From: Pedobacter soli
GTDB taxonomy: Bacteria > Bacteroidota > Bacteroidia > Sphingobacteriales > Sphingobacteriaceae
Assembly: GCF_900101435.1 (NCBI RefSeq)
Contig: NZ_FMZH01000001.1
Span: 248,001 to 312,000, forward strand
Direction: 5' to 3'
Length of the DNA stretch: 64,000 nt
Both the position numbers and the translations under genes were made by a program. The notes under the pieces were generated by a model, which was not told the origin of the DNA, did no database searches, and saw only the letters and a program-made list of their open reading frames with translations. This document shows positions 34,392 to 42,783 of the stretch, piece after piece (positions within the stretch are counted from its first letter, which is position 1; every line of letters begins with the position of its first letter).

Positions 34392-35447
34392 ATGAATAAA
34401 TTAAACTCAATGATTGCCATCGCTTTTTTAGCGGTAACCTTTACAGCCTGCAAAAAAGATGCTGAAGAACCGATAGTTGTGGTGCCACCTTCAGATGGAA
34501 GTACTTTAACGCTTAACGGAATAGTTGGTGCAGAGGCAGGAAGTGCTGCCGGAAACAGTGTTTATGTAGATTTTAGTGCTGATAAACAAACTGCCGTTGA
34601 AAGAGATAGCTGGGATTTAGGCTTTTATTCAGGAGCAGATTTTAAAGTAATATTAAACTCAACCAATGGTGCTTCTGCTTTGGTGATTAATAAAACAGAT
34701 TTAAACACTGTAACCACTGCCGATTTTGATCCTAATGCTTTAAAAGTTGGTCAGGGACAAGGTAATTTCACCATAGTAGACGATGGCAGGGAAGCTAACA
34801 TTTTAAACAAGACGGCCATTGCAGCTATTTCTGCTACCGATGCCGAAAACAAAGTTTATATCATTAACAGAAAAGGCGGTGCTGCAACTGTTTTAGCTAA
34901 CGATGAGCTTTACAAAATCAGGGTAATCAGAAAAGGTACAACAGGTTATACTTTGCAGTATGCGAAGGTTACCGAAACTACTTTTAAAACTTTAGATGTT
35001 ACTAAAAATGCTGATGCCAACTTCCAGTTTACCTCTTTGGTAAAAGGAACGGCTGTTACTGTTGAACCTGCAAAAGCCAGCTGGGATATTGTATGGACTT
35101 ACAGCATGTACTGGACTGCTACTTTCCCTTATGCATTTTCTGATTTAGTTTTCATTAACAGCTTAGGTGGAACATCAGCTGCTGCTGTTGCAGTTACCGA
35201 TACAAAAACTTACACGTCGTTTTCTGAAGCCGACATTGCAAGCGCAACATTTTCAACCAGCAGAGATTTAATTGGGGCAGGCTGGAGAAGCACACAACCT
35301 GCTACAGGTGCCAATGCTAAGATTTTCTATATCATAAAAGATGCCTCAGGAAATTACTATAAACTAAAATTTGTTTCGATGGGTGCCGGTGATGCAGGTA
35401 CACGCGGTAAACCGGTAATCGAATATAAACTGATTAAAAAAGGATAA
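34392..35447 (+). CDS. HmuY-family lipoprotein (no histidine)
   Basis: A 351-residue surface lipoprotein: signal MNKLNSMIAIAFLAVTFTAC with the lipid cysteine at 20, a short linker, then two stretches of HmuY type. They are VYVDFSADKQTAVERDSWDL followed by GFYSGADFKVILN (about 57-90) and PAKASWDIVWTYSMYW (about 227-243), with a final NYYKLKFVSMGAG. In Porphyromonas HmuY two histidines bind heme; this protein contains no histidine at all. Methionines in YSMYW and FVSMG are possible ligands, as in some methionine-using relatives. It is co-transcribed with the receptor and ends before a terminator. A different ligand than heme remains possible. Confidence 0.82.
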   Translation: MNKLNSMIAIAFLAVTFTACKKDAEEPIVVVPPSDGSTLTLNGIVGAEAGSAAGNSVYVDFSADKQTAVERDSWDLGFYSGADFKVILNSTNGASALVINKTDLNTVTTADFDPNALKVGQGQGNFTIVDDGREANILNKTAIAAISATDAENKVYIINRKGGAATVLANDELYKIRVIRKGTTGYTLQYAKVTETTFKTLDVTKNADANFQFTSLVKGTAVTVEPAKASWDIVWTYSMYWTATFPYAFSDLVFINSLGGTSAAAVAVTDTKTYTSFSEADIASATFSTSRDLIGAGWRSTQPATGANAKIFYIIKDASGNYYKLKFVSMGAGDAGTRGKPVIEYKLIKKG

Positions 35448-35501
35448 TCTTGAGTAAACGCTCAATCAAATAAAAAAATATGTTTTGTTAGTTGGATAGA
35501 T

Positions 35502-35531
35502 GCTCTCCGCGATGGGGAGCTTTATCTTTTT
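35502..35531 (+). terminator. Terminator after the HmuY-like gene
   Basis: GCTCTCC and GGGGAGC form a stem around GCGAT, followed by TTTATCTTTTTAT, 55 bases past the stop. Confidence 0.75.
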
Positions 35532-35675
35532 ATAGGGATACCTTTTAGCTCAAATCGAAATATATGCGTCTTACAGAACTTGTTCAGCATCTCTAAAATA
35601 ATAACCAACATTTCTTGAAACTCCTTTATAAATCGCCAGGTATTTAATCACACTATAAAGCTTACCAATAAGAGG

Positions 35676-35823
35676 TCCTGAAACAATTTCAGGAAGACGA
35701 TCTAAGCTGTACACGCCGGCGTTCCGGCAAACTTACGAAGTTCTGCCCCTACACAGCATCTGTTAGACTTTGTAAGGGGCTTAAACGCAAAAAGGGTTCC
35801 GGAATACCAGAACCCTTTTTGTT
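35676..35823 (+). other. Hairpin-dense segment ending in a terminator, possible structured RNA
   Basis: Five stems follow in 148 bases: TCCTGAAA/TTTCAGGA (35676-35694), GCCGG/CCGGC (35715-35728), AACTT/AAGTT (35730-35742), GCCCCT/AGGGGC (35745-35780), and GGGTTC/GAACCC flanked by A- and T-runs (about 35790-35822). The last is a bidirectional terminator that can end the histone-like gene on the minus strand. The others have no clear protein-coding explanation. I see no match to SRP, RNase P or tmRNA. It could be an RNA gene or a decayed gene. Confidence 0.35.
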
Positions 35824-35838
35824 TCTACTCGCGAAATA

Positions 35839-36018
35839 TTATTTGCCAGCGTTTTTCTTGTCAGTTACTTCTGCACGGATTTCTTGTGCTAAAACTTTAA
35901 GATCTTGCATTGCTTTACGCACACGAGTACCAGCAGCTGCATTGCCAGCATTATAAAATTTTTCTACATCTGCTTCAATCGCAGCAACAGCAGCTTTAAC
36001 TTTTGAGAATTTTTCCAT
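35839..36018 (-). CDS. Histone H1-like protein, 59 residues
   Basis: I translated this short gene by hand: it starts MEKFSKVKAAVAAIEADVEK, continues FYNAGNAAAGTRVRKAMQDL and KVLAQEIRAEV, and ends TDKKNAGK. The TRVRKAMQDLK...AQEIRAEV core is that of the small histone H1/Hc1-like proteins common in Bacteroidota, thought to bind DNA or help compact the nucleoid. It is lysine- and alanine-rich and predicted helical. It has a terminator 16 bases downstream and its own long AT-rich upstream region, so it is probably a well-expressed single gene. Confidence 0.88.
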   Translation of the reverse strand: MEKFSKVKAAVAAIEADVEKFYNAGNAAAGTRVRKAMQDLKVLAQEIRAEVTDKKNAGK

Positions 36019-36203
36019 CGCTAATTGATGTTTTTAAGGTTTAAAAAATTTATTTTTTTTCAATTATACATATTTACCTTGAATTTACAACAGAAAGCAA
36101 ATATTAATTTAAAATAAGTTTTGCACATTTACACAAATCAAAAAAATGCCCTGGCACTATTGCAGACGTATTTTTTCAATTTTCGCAATTAAAATTCAGC
36201 AAC

Positions 36204-36788
36204 TTAGTTAAGTTGTCTGGCCAGGTTAATGAGATTATTGAAGGTAAGATTTGCACTTTTCACACAGGCTTCGTAATCGGCCTCTGCAACGCGTTTATTC
36301 AACACAGAAACAAAAGTTTTCCATTTTTCGCTCAATTCTTCGCCATAAACACCATAGTAATTTAAACCGGCTTCATGGCCTTCAAAATGCTTATTGGCTA
36401 AAATATGCCGCTTAATAACATTTCCGCCCAGTGTGGCCCCTTCAAGCACATACAAGGCACCTAAAACCTCGCCCGTATTTTTCTGCGGAACAAAAAGTTC
36501 AAAATCCAAACCGGGTAAGGTTAGGCTATCAATCTGCCAGTACTCCATATCCTTTTCCAGTGCTGCAAGTTTTAATCTGCTGTTCATATCCAGCTCTTCA
36601 GCAATTCCGGCATCAAGCATATTGCTGAGCTCATTTTCCAGCTTCTGGTGAATGATGTAATTTATGGTCAGTAATTTTTTGTATTGTTCAATGCTTAAGG
36701 TATGGTTCATGATTTCGTTAACAAACATTAACGATTCGAGTGCTTTGTGATTTTCGGAAGTTTCGGTTCTTAATAAATTGGCAATCAT
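36204..36788 (-). CDS. bphO: Biliverdin-producing heme oxygenase (BphO)
   Basis: Cleaves heme to biliverdin, iron and CO; biliverdin is the chromophore of bacteriophytochromes. The 194-residue protein has the proximal-histidine region LRTETSENHKALESL (His 14) and the distal helix block GALYVLEGATLGGNVIKRHI near 130-149, typical of the family. Phytochrome and response regulator genes lie directly upstream on the same strand. A terminator-like hairpin (36819-36850) separates it from the regulator gene, so it may depend on readthrough or on its own promoter. The heme-capture genes 1-4 kb away could supply substrate. Confidence 0.88.
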   Translation of the reverse strand: MIANLLRTETSENHKALESLMFVNEIMNHTLSIEQYKKLLTINYIIHQKLENELSNMLDAGIAEELDMNSRLKLAALEKDMEYWQIDSLTLPGLDFELFVPQKNTGEVLGALYVLEGATLGGNVIKRHILANKHFEGHEAGLNYYGVYGEELSEKWKTFVSVLNKRVAEADYEACVKSANLTFNNLINLARQLN

Positions 36789-36818
36789 ATAGGGTATTTA
36801 ATTAATCGGAATAAAAAA

Positions 36819-36850
36819 GAAAAGATCCGGATTTCAAAGCCGAATCTTTT
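36819..36850 (-). terminator. Hairpin between response regulator and heme oxygenase genes
   Basis: AAAAGATCCGG and CCGAATCTTTT form an imperfect stem. On the minus strand it ends in TTTTCTTTTTTATT, a good terminator shape, and would limit readthrough into the heme oxygenase gene. Confidence 0.65.
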
Positions 36851-36864
36851 GATATGGGTTTGTA

Positions 36865-37284
36865 TTAATTTAATCTGAGGTGCTGGTTAAACCAAAAATC
36901 ATGCACCGAGTGCACACATTTTACCAGGTTATCGTAACCACTGGGTTTTGTTAAATAAGCGTTTGCACCAAACTCTACTGCTGCTTTAACATCTTCCGGA
37001 TTATCGGATGTAGAAAATAAAATTACCGGGATGGATTTCAGATAAGGAATATCTCTTATAAATTTCAACAAATCCAATCCTGATAAGCCCGGCAGATTTA
37101 AATCGAGCAAAATCAGCTTTGGTTTGATTTTACTATCTACAAAATGTTGTAACTTCAGCAGGGCCTCACTTCCGTCCTCTACAATAGTGAGATTGAGCGT
37201 ATCCTTAACCTCCTGCACTGCACTCTGCATAAAGAATGCATAATCTATATCGTCTTCTACGTAAAATATATCTGGTGTTTTCAT
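36865..37284 (-). CDS. Phytochrome-associated response regulator (Rcp1-like)
   Basis: A 139-residue single receiver domain: MKTPDIFYVEDDIDYAFFMQ (acid pocket E10/D11/D12), phospho-acceptor Asp in KPKLILLDLNLPGLSGLDLL near 60, and LFSTSDNPEDVKAAVEFGAN near 88 with the lysine in AYLTKPSGYDNL near 113. It is of the type with long loops found beside cyanobacterial-like phytochromes. Its ATG at 37284 follows the bphP stop after one base, so the two are translationally coupled, and the BphP kinase is its likely phosphate donor. No output domain is attached, so it signals through protein contact. Confidence 0.9.
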   Translation of the reverse strand: MKTPDIFYVEDDIDYAFFMQSAVQEVKDTLNLTIVEDGSEALLKLQHFVDSKIKPKLILLDLNLPGLSGLDLLKFIRDIPYLKSIPVILFSTSDNPEDVKAAVEFGANAYLTKPSGYDNLVKCVHSVHDFWFNQHLRLN

Positions 37285-37285
37285 T

Positions 37286-39499
37286 TTACCTGTTTTTAAA
37301 TGCCACATAAAAAGTAGAGCCTACGTTAAGCTTGCTGTCAAACCAAACCCTTCCGTTATGCCGTTCTACAACTCTTTTTACAATAGCTAATCCTACTCCT
37401 GTTCCTTCTATCTCCTTCACATTATCCATGCGCTTAAACAGTTCAAATACCCTGTCATAATACCGGTTATCAATCCCTATGCCATTGTCTTTAATGGCAT
37501 AAATGATTTCTTCACCATCAACATGGCCAGAGATTTCAATTCTGGGTTTCTTAACCGTTGATGAATATTTTACCGCATTACCTATCAGGTTAGTGAACAC
37601 TTGTGCAATCATTGTTCTATCACCCTTTATATTAGGCAATTGACCTAAAAACAACTCGGTTTTGTCTGCTTTAAAAGCATTCCAAACTTCGCTTTCTATT
37701 TCCTTTAACAACAAAGGCATATCAACTGTTTCAAAATTTATATCCGAACGGCCTACCCTTGCCAGATTTAAAATCTCCTTAATCAGAAAATTCATTTTAT
37801 TCGCACCATGTAAAATGCGATCGAGCATCTTTTTACCGTTTTCATCGATGCTTTTATTCTTAAGCAATAATTCGGTATAGGTCTTAATTGATGTTAAAGG
37901 CGTTCTTAAATCGTGCGAAACAGTATAACTAAAGGTATCGAGCTCTTCGTACGCGGCTTGTAACTTCTCATTAAGCAGCCTGATTTCGTTAGCTTTTTTA
38001 TTGATATCGGTAATAATGATCTCGCGTATGCGTAAAACAGAAGAAATTTCTTCAGAACGCCATTTCTCTGAAGTATTATTTACCACCTGCGACCAGATTT
38101 CGAAAGATTTTCTTGGCGAAAGGCTTAATAAGCCATTTTCATCAGGAGTTACCGGTTTCTCCGGATTACCCGCCCAGTTTACCGTGGTAATTAGTTCGGG
38201 TTTAAACCAGATAATCATTTCGCCCAGTTCTTTATTTAAAGTACAGGACAACATACCCGAGGCAATTTTTTTATACTTCTTTGCCGGGGTATATATTTCC
38301 GATAACCGGTGGGTGTAATAAATAGATTCGTCAGTAGTTTGCTTTAACCACTCTGCCAATTCGCGGATATCCTCATCTGCAGGCACATCGCCAATGGTTT
38401 TGAGTTCGTTTTCGAAAATAATGGCTACACCCGATGCAGTTGTAGCGTTTAAAATCGTTCTTTTATGCCCGGTTATGGCCTCAATTAAATACTTATCACG
38501 GGATAAATGCTCTGAAAGTACATTCGCCGTATCTTTAAACAGCTCAACTATTTCTGCTTCCTCTTCATCCTGACGGTATTCTAAGGCCGACGACAGGATT
38601 TGTCCGATCAGCTTAGAACCTTCACGGGCTTTATAATCGATAAATTTCGGGCTATAGTTATGGCAGGCAATGAGCCCCCACAACTCGCCATGCGAAATAA
38701 GCGAAATGCTGAAACTCGATTGAACACCCATGTTTTTTAAATACTGAATATGGATGGGCGAAACAGCTCTCAGGCCCCCATTGGTTAAATCAAGCGGCTC
38801 ATTCTCTTTAAAAGTGATGATGGGTGCATCGGGTTGATTTACATCGGCTATTAAACGGGTAAGATTCAGTTTATAGAGTTCCCGTGCCTGTTTTGGAATA
38901 TCGGAAGCTGGGTAATGCAAACCAAAAAAGGGCTCCAAAGCGGCTTCTTTTTCTTCTGCAACTACTTCGCCATGACCATCATCTAAAAACTTATAAATCA
39001 TGATCCTGTCGTAACTGATCAGTTTCTTAACTTCAAGCGCAGCACCGCTTAGCAACGCAGAAACACTCTTGCCCTGCAGCATTGCTGATGCCGAACGACC
39101 AATTGAACTTTGTATATCGAATTGCAGGGTTACCGGCTCAAACTCCAGTAGCCAATCGTTTATTGAAGCAGAAATGATGAGATAAAAAGGATTGCCATCG
39201 AGCTCTACCGGATGCGGACTAATGGCATCAAAATTATTGCGGATAATCCCCAGTTTAAGCAGATCTTCGATATTAAACTCCGGATCTTGTTGCCTGATGT
39301 AAGCATTAACCGCCGCAAGCGGTTTATTTAATAAGTTTTTAGGCTGCTCATTCAAAAAATCTCCTGCATTTTCGCTGATATAGTTTATCGCAAGATTTTG
39401 TTTATCAACGGCTATCAGAAAACCATGCGACTGAATTTTACCAGGAATGTGGATGGGCTCTTTATCACAATTGGTTAAGTCGACAGAAAATTTATTCAT
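37286..39499 (-). CDS. bphP: Bacteriophytochrome histidine kinase
   Basis: Red/far-red photoreceptor. The 737 residues run PAS-GAF-PHY-HisKA-HATPase. The biliverdin-binding cysteine is Cys 11 in DLTNCDKEPIHIPGKIQSHG. The GAF domain (about 135-310) has the PASDIP motif in FGLHYPASDIPKQARELY and HNYSPKFIDYKAR. PHY includes SPRKSFEIWSQVV near 462. The kinase has the phospho-acceptor His in SYTVSHDLRTPLTSI near 525 and the ATP lid block DNGIGIDNRYYDRVFELFKR near 668. It has no attached receiver; the coupled gene downstream supplies one. I placed the start at 39499 (MNKFSVD). Light-dependent kinase output target is unknown. Confidence 0.95.
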   Translation of the reverse strand: MNKFSVDLTNCDKEPIHIPGKIQSHGFLIAVDKQNLAINYISENAGDFLNEQPKNLLNKPLAAVNAYIRQQDPEFNIEDLLKLGIIRNNFDAISPHPVELDGNPFYLIISASINDWLLEFEPVTLQFDIQSSIGRSASAMLQGKSVSALLSGAALEVKKLISYDRIMIYKFLDDGHGEVVAEEKEAALEPFFGLHYPASDIPKQARELYKLNLTRLIADVNQPDAPIITFKENEPLDLTNGGLRAVSPIHIQYLKNMGVQSSFSISLISHGELWGLIACHNYSPKFIDYKAREGSKLIGQILSSALEYRQDEEEAEIVELFKDTANVLSEHLSRDKYLIEAITGHKRTILNATTASGVAIIFENELKTIGDVPADEDIRELAEWLKQTTDESIYYTHRLSEIYTPAKKYKKIASGMLSCTLNKELGEMIIWFKPELITTVNWAGNPEKPVTPDENGLLSLSPRKSFEIWSQVVNNTSEKWRSEEISSVLRIREIIITDINKKANEIRLLNEKLQAAYEELDTFSYTVSHDLRTPLTSIKTYTELLLKNKSIDENGKKMLDRILHGANKMNFLIKEILNLARVGRSDINFETVDMPLLLKEIESEVWNAFKADKTELFLGQLPNIKGDRTMIAQVFTNLIGNAVKYSSTVKKPRIEISGHVDGEEIIYAIKDNGIGIDNRYYDRVFELFKRMDNVKEIEGTGVGLAIVKRVVERHNGRVWFDSKLNVGSTFYVAFKNR

Positions 39500-39646
39500 A
39501 TATAAGAGATAAGACAAGAAATTTGAATTTACGAATTAACAAATATTAAGTTTATTTTCGGCATGTAGTAGGAATTAGATAAATTCAGTTTTAAGGATTG
39601 TTTTTTATTCTATATTTGTTCCGACTTATTAAAAACCATCCCAACT

Positions 39647-40024
39647 TTGGCAAAAAAAAACATATTGGTTATCGAAGATAATCATGCAATCCTTGATGTT
39701 ATTACCCTGATTTTAGAAAGCGAAGCTTTTAACGTAGCTGGTTTAAACAAAGGCGCAGACTTTATCAGTCACGTGCACGATTTCAATCCCGATGTGATTA
39801 TTATGGACATTATGTTGCCTGATACCGATGGAAGACTACTTTTGAAAGAAATTAAGGCTACATCAACCACACAGCATATTCCGGTTTTAATGATTTCGGC
39901 ACGTTACAATGCTACAAACTATAGCCTTGATGATGTAACTGCTGATGATTTTATGGCCAAACCTTTTAACATCGATGATTTGATGGATAAAATTTACGCC
40001 TTACTCAAAAAAGGAATAAACTAA
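39647..40024 (+). CDS. Single-domain response regulator
   Basis: A 125-residue receiver domain: KKNILVIEDNHAILDVITLI with acid pocket E10/D11, phospho-acceptor Asp in VIIMDIMLPDTDGRLLLKEI near 54, PVLMISARYNA near 86, and the lysine in FMAKPFNIDDLMDKIY near 110. It starts with a TTG at 39647 (LAKKN), preceded by a TATATTTG box at 39611-39618. It diverges from bphP across about 150 bases and may be part of the same light-signalling set, but that is inferred from position. It overlaps the end of the convergent mscS gene by four bases. Confidence 0.85.
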   Translation: MAKKNILVIEDNHAILDVITLILESEAFNVAGLNKGADFISHVHDFNPDVIIMDIMLPDTDGRLLLKEIKATSTTQHIPVLMISARYNATNYSLDDVTADDFMAKPFNIDDLMDKIYALLKKGIN

Positions 40025-40827
40025 TCAGACATACCCGGTAATTTTATTCCACCTAGTTTTAGGTTTTTCATCAACTCCTGCTGAAAAGATAGCTTGGTAT
40101 CGGTAAACCCATGTGCATTTACCCAAATATTGAAAATAACCTTAAAACCACTCTCCTCTAAAACGGATACACCTATTCGCCGTTCGGGTGTTTTTAAACA
40201 GGCTTTAAATTCATCTACAGTCTTGTTAAAAACCGCTACAATTTTATCGTAATCTATACCATAACTAAATTTCATTTCTATATCTACGCGCCTGCTGCCT
40301 TCCCTGCTGATATTAATGATCACTTCGTTCGATAATTTACCATTTGGAATAACTACCGTGCGGTTATCGAATGTTTTAACTATGGTGTAAAAAATCTGGA
40401 TGGAAGTTACCGTACCTTCCTGCCCCTGCGCAATAATATTATCGCCTACCACAAAAGGTTTCAACAATAAAATAAGTACACCGCTGGCAAAATTCTGTAA
40501 CGTACCCGATAGTGCCAAACCTGCTGCTACACCAATACCGCCAATTAATACAGTTAAGAAAGTAAGCTGAACGCCAATTATCTGCATTACGGTTAATACC
40601 AGTAAAATACGCAGGGTAATTAAAATTAAGCTGGTAAGAAAAGGGCGCAGTGATGGGTTTATATTTTTACGGAGCATCCCCTTTTCCATCCATCTTCCCA
40701 ATAGTTTAATGAGCCACAGCCCCAGAATAAGTATGGCAATGCCCAATATTACCGAGGGGCCTTTGGTTATAATCCAATCGTAAGCTTTATTGTAAAACCG
40801 GTTGAGGTTATCGGTATCTAAAGTCAT
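40021..40827 (-). CDS. Small-conductance mechanosensitive channel, MscS family
   Basis: A 268-residue inner-membrane channel that opens under membrane tension to release solutes. Three hydrophobic segments are visible. The third is the pore helix GGIGVAAGLALSGTLQNFASG near 96-116, with the glycine/alanine pattern of MscS TM3, followed by KPFVVGDNIIAQGQEGTVTS near 123-142 and TVVIPNGKLSNEVIINIS near 156, which form the beta domain. The end GGIKLPGMSD is a short C-terminal strand. Length is like E. coli MscS. It lies beside small stress-type genes on the same strand. Confidence 0.92.
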   Translation of the reverse strand: MTLDTDNLNRFYNKAYDWIITKGPSVILGIAILILGLWLIKLLGRWMEKGMLRKNINPSLRPFLTSLILITLRILLVLTVMQIIGVQLTFLTVLIGGIGVAAGLALSGTLQNFASGVLILLLKPFVVGDNIIAQGQEGTVTSIQIFYTIVKTFDNRTVVIPNGKLSNEVIINISREGSRRVDIEMKFSYGIDYDKIVAVFNKTVDEFKACLKTPERRIGVSVLEESGFKVIFNIWVNAHGFTDTKLSFQQELMKNLKLGGIKLPGMSD

Positions 40828-40843
40828 AAACTGATGCTAAAAA

Positions 40844-40996
40844 TTACGGTTTCTTATGTTTTACCGGAGCGTTTTTAGTTACCTCTACTTTTTTGGCATC
40901 TTTGGCTGATGTTACTTTTTCATCAGCTCCTTTCGCTTTGGCATGTTTCGGTGCGGTAGCCTTGCTACTTTCGGCCGGGGTTTTAGTATTTTTCAT
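40844..40996 (-). CDS. Small lysine/alanine-rich basic protein, 50 residues
   Basis: Translated by hand: MKNTKTPAESSKATAPKHAK, then AKGADEKVTSAKDAKKVEVT and KNAPVKHKKP. It is rich in Lys, Ala and Thr, has no hydrophobic core, and should be disordered. I do not recognise a family. It fits between the mscS gene and the SpoIIAA-like gene, 16 bases past each neighbour on the same strand, which supports it as a real gene of one operon. Nucleic-acid binding is a guess from composition. Confidence 0.55.
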   Translation of the reverse strand: MKNTKTPAESSKATAPKHAKAKGADEKVTSAKDAKKVEVTKNAPVKHKKP

Positions 40997-41012
40997 GGTA
41001 TAATGTATAATA

Positions 41013-41381
41013 TCAATCGTTACTGATTAACCAGTCTTTTGCAGTTTCAATTTCATCGGGTTTAAAACCTTTAGAAGCGCCGGGCGTAGCCACAGTAAAA
41101 ATATCGGTAAACCACTCTACCCCTTTTTCGGCAGTTACCACCGCTATTTTTTTCCATTTGGTAAAATTTTGCAAGCCAGCTTTGGCATCCTGTATCCATG
41201 CACCGGCTGTAAAATTTTTAACATCGGTATCCAACACCAGCAGGTACCTGATTTCTTTAAATTTGTCGGCTGTACGTTTAAGCCCCGGCAACAATACGTG
41301 CTTAATATCCTCACTGGTAACTTCGCCTGTTGCCCTTACCCCAAAAACCTGATCGGGTAAGCCTGTTATTTCTGCTAACAT
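41013..41381 (-). CDS. SpoIIAA-like (STAS-fold) protein
   Basis: A 122-residue protein of the SpoIIAA-like group: MLAEITGLPDQVFGVRATGE, then VTSEDIKHVLLPGLKRTADK, IRYLLVLDTDVKNFTAGAW near 42-60, WKKIAVVTAEKGVEWFTDIF near 75, and the final FKPDEIETAKDWLIS. The fold is that of lipid- or protein-binding STAS relatives; members are often induced by stress but have no defined reaction. I chose ATG 41381 (MLAEITG) over one eight codons upstream. It is the first gene of the probable minus-strand group leading to mscS. Confidence 0.8.
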   Translation of the reverse strand: MLAEITGLPDQVFGVRATGEVTSEDIKHVLLPGLKRTADKFKEIRYLLVLDTDVKNFTAGAWIQDAKAGLQNFTKWKKIAVVTAEKGVEWFTDIFTVATPGASKGFKPDEIETAKDWLISND

Positions 41382-41517
41382 AATTTCAATTTGTAATAAG
41401 AACACCTCAAAAGTTAAAGATGTTTGAATTTTGATCAGATTCTACGAGGTTGTAAAGCTGTAAAAACCGTTAACTGCTTCTTTCTGTTATAGAAACGACA
41501 TCAATAAATTTAAACTC

Positions 41518-42636
41518 ATGAAAATCAGACTACTGAAAAACACCGCTTTTTTACTCACCGGAACCCTGCTACTGTGGGCTTGTAACAGCAATACCAAAAC
41601 AACCGTTGCGAGCGACACTACCCTGACCGATTCTACTGCTGCTGCCAGCTTAAAGCCTGCGGGTCCGCCACCCGAATGGGGTAAAACCATAAAACCTGAA
41701 ATGCAGGCGGTTATCGAAAAATTAAGCAGTTATGGCGATAAACCTATCGAAACACTCAGTGCAACCGATGCACGCAGAAACCATACCCCAACCAATGCAG
41801 TTATGGATTTGATTGAAGAAAACCAAATCACCATACCCGCACCAATGGTTGATACTACTGGAAAAGATATCGCTGTTAATGGTGGCAAAATACACCTGCG
41901 GATTTATACACCAAAAACAGGCAATGGACCATTTCCGCTTATTGTTTATTATCATGGCGGAGGTTTTGTAATTGCAAACCTTGATGTTTATAATGCTTCG
42001 GCACAAGCTTTGGCAGAACAGGTAGGTGCAGTAGTTGTTTCGGTAGCTTACCGTCTGGCCCCCGAAAACAAATTCCCAACAGCCCATAACGATGCTTTTG
42101 CTGCTTATGAGTGGGTGATTAAAAATGCTTTTGATTTAAAGGGCGATCCCGGCAAAATTGCCATAGCAGGTGAAAGTGCCGGCGGAAATTTAGCTGCCAA
42201 TGTATCGGTAATGGCCCGCGATAAGCAAATTATGATTCCCGTACATCAGCTCCTGGTTTACCCCATTGCCCAGGCCGATATGAATACGCTTTCTTACAAA
42301 ACCTACGAAAAAGCTAAACCTTTAAACAAGGCCATGATGGGCTGGTTTACAGAAAAATATTTAAATACCATGATTGAGGCACAGGATCCTAAAATTTCGC
42401 TGGTTAATGCCAATTTAAAGGGCTTGCCCCCAACAACCATTATAACTGCCGAAATAGATCCGCTGCATGATGATGGTGTTATGCTGGCCGATAAACTTAA
42501 AGCTGCCGGCGTAAAGGTATACAGCAAAAATTACGACGGTGTAACCCATGAGTTCTTCGGCATGGCCGCTGTTGTACCAGAAGCAAAAGCGGCTCAAGCT
42601 TATGCTGCCGATCAGTTAAAAACGGCTTTTAAATAA
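41518..42636 (+). CDS. Alpha/beta-hydrolase lipoprotein, hormone-sensitive-lipase type esterase
   Basis: A 372-residue secreted lipoprotein (signal KIRLLKNTAFLLTGTLLLWA, lipid Cys 22). An HSL-family esterase domain follows: oxyanion motif YYHGGGFVIANLD near 144-156, VSVAYRLAPENKFPTAHND near 178-196, nucleophile Ser in IAGESAGGNLAANV near 222, Asp in AEIDPLHDDG near 311, and His in YDGVTHEFFGM near 340. All parts of the triad are visible. The linker GPPPEWGKTIKPEMQAVIEK precedes the domain. It acts on the cell surface or in the periplasm on short acyl esters; the natural substrate is unknown. It is transcribed alone. Confidence 0.9.
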   Translation: MKIRLLKNTAFLLTGTLLLWACNSNTKTTVASDTTLTDSTAAASLKPAGPPPEWGKTIKPEMQAVIEKLSSYGDKPIETLSATDARRNHTPTNAVMDLIEENQITIPAPMVDTTGKDIAVNGGKIHLRIYTPKTGNGPFPLIVYYHGGGFVIANLDVYNASAQALAEQVGAVVVSVAYRLAPENKFPTAHNDAFAAYEWVIKNAFDLKGDPGKIAIAGESAGGNLAANVSVMARDKQIMIPVHQLLVYPIAQADMNTLSYKTYEKAKPLNKAMMGWFTEKYLNTMIEAQDPKISLVNANLKGLPPTTIITAEIDPLHDDGVMLADKLKAAGVKVYSKNYDGVTHEFFGMAAVVPEAKAAQAYAADQLKTAFK

Positions 42637-42783
42637 ATTATAAGATAATGGAGTGGGAATAAAACTTCGCTCCACATCATCATCAAACTCAATATCGCTT
42701 AAGCATATTTTATTCAATTGGTAAAAACACAAACTATTTGAGTTTAACAATGTTGTTTAAATACTAATCTACCCGAAATACCT

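Noticed and set aside
35555-35725. Minus-strand short protein with VYSLDRLPEIVSGPLIGKLY
   Set aside because: It reads sensibly but has no ATG, starts right after a stop, and matches no family I know; kept only as an alternative for the hairpin region.
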